64,000 nt of DNA. Origin: Bacteroidaceae bacterium (GTDB lineage: Bacteria; Bacteroidota; Bacteroidia; Bacteroidales; Bacteroidaceae). Below the pieces are notes generated by a model. That model worked only from the letters and a program-made list of their open reading frames with translations, was not told the DNA's origin and searched no databases. The translations under genes were made by a program, and so were the position numbers. Positions 63,931-64,000 of this stretch are shown here, one piece after another (within the stretch, counting starts at the first letter, position 1; every line of letters starts with the position of its first letter). Location: NCBI GenBank assembly GCA_024398715.1, contig JAKSIP010000002.1:106113-170112 (forward strand), read 5' to 3'.

Positions 63931-64000
63931 ATGAAAAAAACTCTAACAGCAATCTCAGCTCTCGCCGTTATGATTGGCCTGAGCACATCCTGCCAGAAGG
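63931..64000 (+). CDS. Lipoprotein, 5' end only
   Basis: Twenty-three codons before the window ends: a lipoprotein signal MKKTLTAISALAVMIGLSTS with the acylation Cys next. The start is preceded by a purine-rich AAAGAAGAAG. The rest of the gene is outside the window, so no function can be given. Confidence 0.75.
   Translation, partial: MKKTLTAISALAVMIGLSTSCQK

Overview
The window is a piece of a Bacteroidales genome (phylum Bacteroidota), most like a Prevotella/Bacteroides-type host-associated organism. Three things in the sequence support this. Most genes with a free upstream region have a TAnnTTTG/TAnnTTCG -7 box rather than an Escherichia-type promoter. Secreted lipoproteins, glycoside hydrolases, a TonB receptor, an RseC-Rnf operon and BspA-like surface repeats are abundant. 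PurL is the long single-chain type. The genus is an inference. No rRNA, tRNA or CRISPR array was seen.

Layout. 1-6532: arabinose/xylose polysaccharide enzymes (partial GH31, GH51, a truncated GH127 remnant) around yccF, ugd and rnhB. 6623-21758: a long co-directional run with an apparently exported acetolactate decarboxylase, an RND tripartite pump (adaptor, pump, outer-membrane channel), a helical lipoprotein, a small coiled-coil protein, a 2392-residue mosaic surface protein and a 43-residue peptide. 21762-26147 (minus) and 26203-37888 (plus): two divergent operons. One carries a YiiX-like lipoprotein, an adenylate-forming enzyme and an esterase. The other carries a second RND pump, a hydrolase lipoprotein, a one-chain ABC transporter and a carboxylesterase. 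37905-45092 (minus): trpB2, purL and a TonB receptor behind a leader that looks like a tryptophan attenuator. 45260-46978: a low-complexity periplasmic protein and a decayed IS1182-type element with palindromic units. 46979-52552: rseC-rnfBCDGEA. 52556-59692: housekeeping genes (ispE, dnaB, rubrerythrin, pheT, yebC, a C_GCAxxG_C_C protein, a small winged-helix protein). 59824-63480: a 3.6-kb cassette bounded by perfect 53-bp direct repeats, holding a lipoprotein with duplicated zinc-ribbon-like modules and an AAA/DUF4143 ATPase. 63753-64000: a 51-residue peptide and the start of another lipoprotein.

Most notable: (i) a 26-residue leader peptide with four Trp codons plus mutually exclusive antiterminator and terminator hairpins upstream of trpB2, apparently also controlling purL and a TonB receptor; (ii) an ABC transporter fused into one 888-residue chain with an apparently lobe-permuted binding protein and an unassigned C-terminal domain; (iii) the direct-repeat-bounded cassette; (iv) two short peptides of similar pattern next to surface-protein genes; (v) the divergent adenylating-enzyme/efflux locus, a candidate for an undescribed small-molecule or envelope-modification pathway. 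All functional statements come from reading the sequence; no searches were run.
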